A stretch of DNA of 64,000 nt from Ifrita kowaldi (lineage: Eukaryota; Chordata; Aves; Passeriformes; Cinclosomatidae), in contig VZRS01004060.1 in assembly GCA_013398055.1 (NCBI GenBank), positions 124,001 through 188,000 on the forward strand, in the 5' to 3' direction. The first letter of the stretch is position 1; every line of letters starts with the position of its first letter. The notes under the pieces are model-generated. The model ran no database searches, was not told the DNA's origin, and saw nothing but the letters and a program-made list of their open reading frames with translations. This document shows positions 62,533 to 64,000 of this stretch, in pieces. Both the position numbers and the translations under genes were made by a program.

Positions 62533-63049
62533 TTCAATGCCAATAAAAACCAATGAATAGACTGAAGACCTTAGTAAATAAAACCCTGTTATTTCACTTC
62601 AGGGATTGCAATTGTTGGCTAGGCTCGGGATTTTCACTGAAAATGAGATTGGTGGGTTTATTTTAGCCTGAGTAGATAATTCACATTGAAAAATAGTTTG
62701 ATAATCATTCTCATTAGTCAACTAGGACAGAGCAAGATGTAATGGATTTAAGCTGTGGCAGGGAAATTTAGGTTAAATTTTAGTAGTTAAGAAAAAAGAA
62801 AGAAAAGAAGAAATGGCAAAGAAAAGAAAAAAAAATAAAGCAATTCAAGGAACAAAATAAGTAGCAATGAGAAGACATATTGTGAAATGCTGAAGGATGA
62901 GAAATGACAAACTTTACCAGGGCAGTGTCTTGACTGGATAAAGCTTTCCTTAGGTCTGCTGAAGACAATGGAGCATTTTTCCTTTTTTTACATAGCTTTT
63001 ATTTACACATTATTTGGTCACATGAATGTCCGAAGGAGGACGATGAAAG

Positions 63050-63478
63050 TGCTGAAAGTACTGGAGCACAAGTTTGATGAGGAAGAGCTGAGGGAGCTGG
63101 GGTGGCTCAGCCTGGAGAAAAGGAGGCTCAGGGGGAACCTTCTGGCTCTCCACAACTCCCTGACAGGAGGGTGTGGCCAGCGGCGCTGGGCTTTGCTCCC
63201 AGGGAACAGGGACAAGACAAGGGGAAATGGCCTCAAGTTGCACAAGGAGGGGCTTAGATTGAATATTAAGACTAATTTTTTCATTGAAATGTTTGTTGGG
63301 CATTGGAACAGGCTGCCCAGGGAAGTGGTGGAATCACCATCCCCGGAAGTGTTCAAAAGAGGTTTGGATGTGGAACTTGGGGACACGGTCCAGTGGTGGC
63401 CTTGGCGGTGCTGGGTTAATACTCGGACTCAATGATCTTAGAGGTCTTTTTCAACCTAAATTGTTTCATGATTCTATG
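63050..63478 (+). repeat. CR1 LINE, about 430 bp of the 3' end, sense
   Basis: gatgaggaagagctgaggga, gctcagcctggagaaaagga, ctctccacaactccctgaca, gacaaggggaaatggcctca, ggctgcccagggaagtggtg, actcaatgatcttagaggtc, then ttgtttcatgattctatgc. The 155-codon frame over it (62968-63435) and the opposing frames are CR1 sequence. Confidence 0.95.
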
Positions 63479-64000
63479 CATTTTCTTATCATTTCTATGC
63501 AGCTCAAGGAACAAGTCCTGTTTTGGTATTTAGTCATCAAATTGGAGATTGAAAGGAGAAAAATATTCAAGATTGGGGTAAACTGTGGGTGTGTGTCTCC
63601 ATCCCTTTTCCAGGAGCTCATGGCATATCTTTATTCTGTTAGAGTTTACCATTCAGCCTTATGGATTTTATTATGGATTTTGTGGTTTCTCTTTTATGTG
63701 AGAAGTGGAAGCCTCATTTAGAACTGACCAACAGCGTGTTAGTATTGGACACAAAATTTGCCTCCTGAAGCAGAAGCAATCTGATTCAGCAGTTCTGCTC
63801 CACACAGGGACCTCCATGTAGTGTTAGAAGATGTTTTCTGCCTGGAATCAGCCATATTAACTTTTGAACAGTGGTTCTTTGGGACTCTATCTGGAATTCA
63901 GATGCCTTTTTTCCCCAAGAGTTTAGAGCCTTGGAGTGATGTATGAAAAGATAATTAGGTGCCATACAAAGAAGTAGTAGTAGAAGCTGTAGAACACTGT
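63479..64000. other. Unique sequence, nothing recognised
   Basis: No repeat or gene signal up to the window edge. Confidence 0.5.

Larger units (their letters stand above)
61393..63049. other. Unique sequence with an N gap and mirrored ends
   Basis: Contains the 4-N gap described separately and a purine-rich run at 62785-62835. Nothing is recognised as a gene. Confidence 0.5.

Noticed and set aside
62968..63435. 155-codon forward frame
   Set aside because: Lies almost entirely on the sense CR1 3' end at 63050-63478, which is normally non-coding.
1..64000. CRISPR arrays, operons, bacterial or phage genes
   Set aside because: No regularly spaced repeats and no dense long frames. All strong repeat signals are vertebrate retroelements.

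Overview
The window reads as nuclear DNA from a bird: AT-rich, apparently non-coding vertebrate sequence scattered with truncated CR1 LINE fragments. Most of these end in the CR1 3' signature (sense: the block ccttccaacccaaaccattc followed by ATTCTRTG-type octamers). There is also an avian ERVL-type LTR, and a few much older relics: an L3-like ancient CR1 and MIR-like SINE pieces. A neoavian, perhaps a songbird, is likely from the density of CR1 tails and the ERVL LTR, but the species cannot be fixed. The few short CR1s and the lack of any convincing exon suggest a gene desert or the inside of a very large intron.

No protein-coding gene, tRNA, rRNA, CRISPR array or operon can be supported. 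The longest open frames outside repeats (about 160-170 codons) match no family I recognise and have the composition expected by chance. Some of the other long frames lie wholly or largely on CR1 sequence.

Layout. 1-5.4 kb: single-copy sequence with two sense CR1 tails and a diverged local repeat. 5.4-10.6 kb: a 2602-bp segment present twice, almost identical, joined at a single N, most likely an assembly duplication. 10.6-14.7 kb: four antisense CR1s and a GC-richer, exon-like patch. 14.7-26 kb: mostly unique sequence with small CR1 tails and a CpG-enriched patch near 25.5 kb. 26.5-27.2 kb: ERVL-type LTR, apparently solo. 28-33 kb: CR1 fragments. 33.0-34.3 kb: a TAATTA-rich block and then a 243-bp/242-bp inverted repeat with a 261-bp spacer, the most unusual structure seen here. 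37.6-38.1 kb and 57.9-58.4 kb: two CR1s of one subfamily in opposite orientation. 40-47 kb: mostly unique. 47.0-48.2 kb: an old antisense CR1 ORF2 relic. 49.7-56.3 kb: more CR1 pieces. 57.7 kb: an N gap inside poly-T. 58.8-60.2 kb: ancient L3-like and MIR-like relics. 62.35-62.53 kb: a second small gap (4 N) flanked by two versions of the same sequence. 63.0-63.5 kb: a sense CR1.

Nothing here acts together as a pathway. The main biological signals are the repeat strata of different ages, the large inverted repeat, and a few CpG-rich or homeodomain-site-rich blocks that could be regulatory. No previously undescribed gene system was found.
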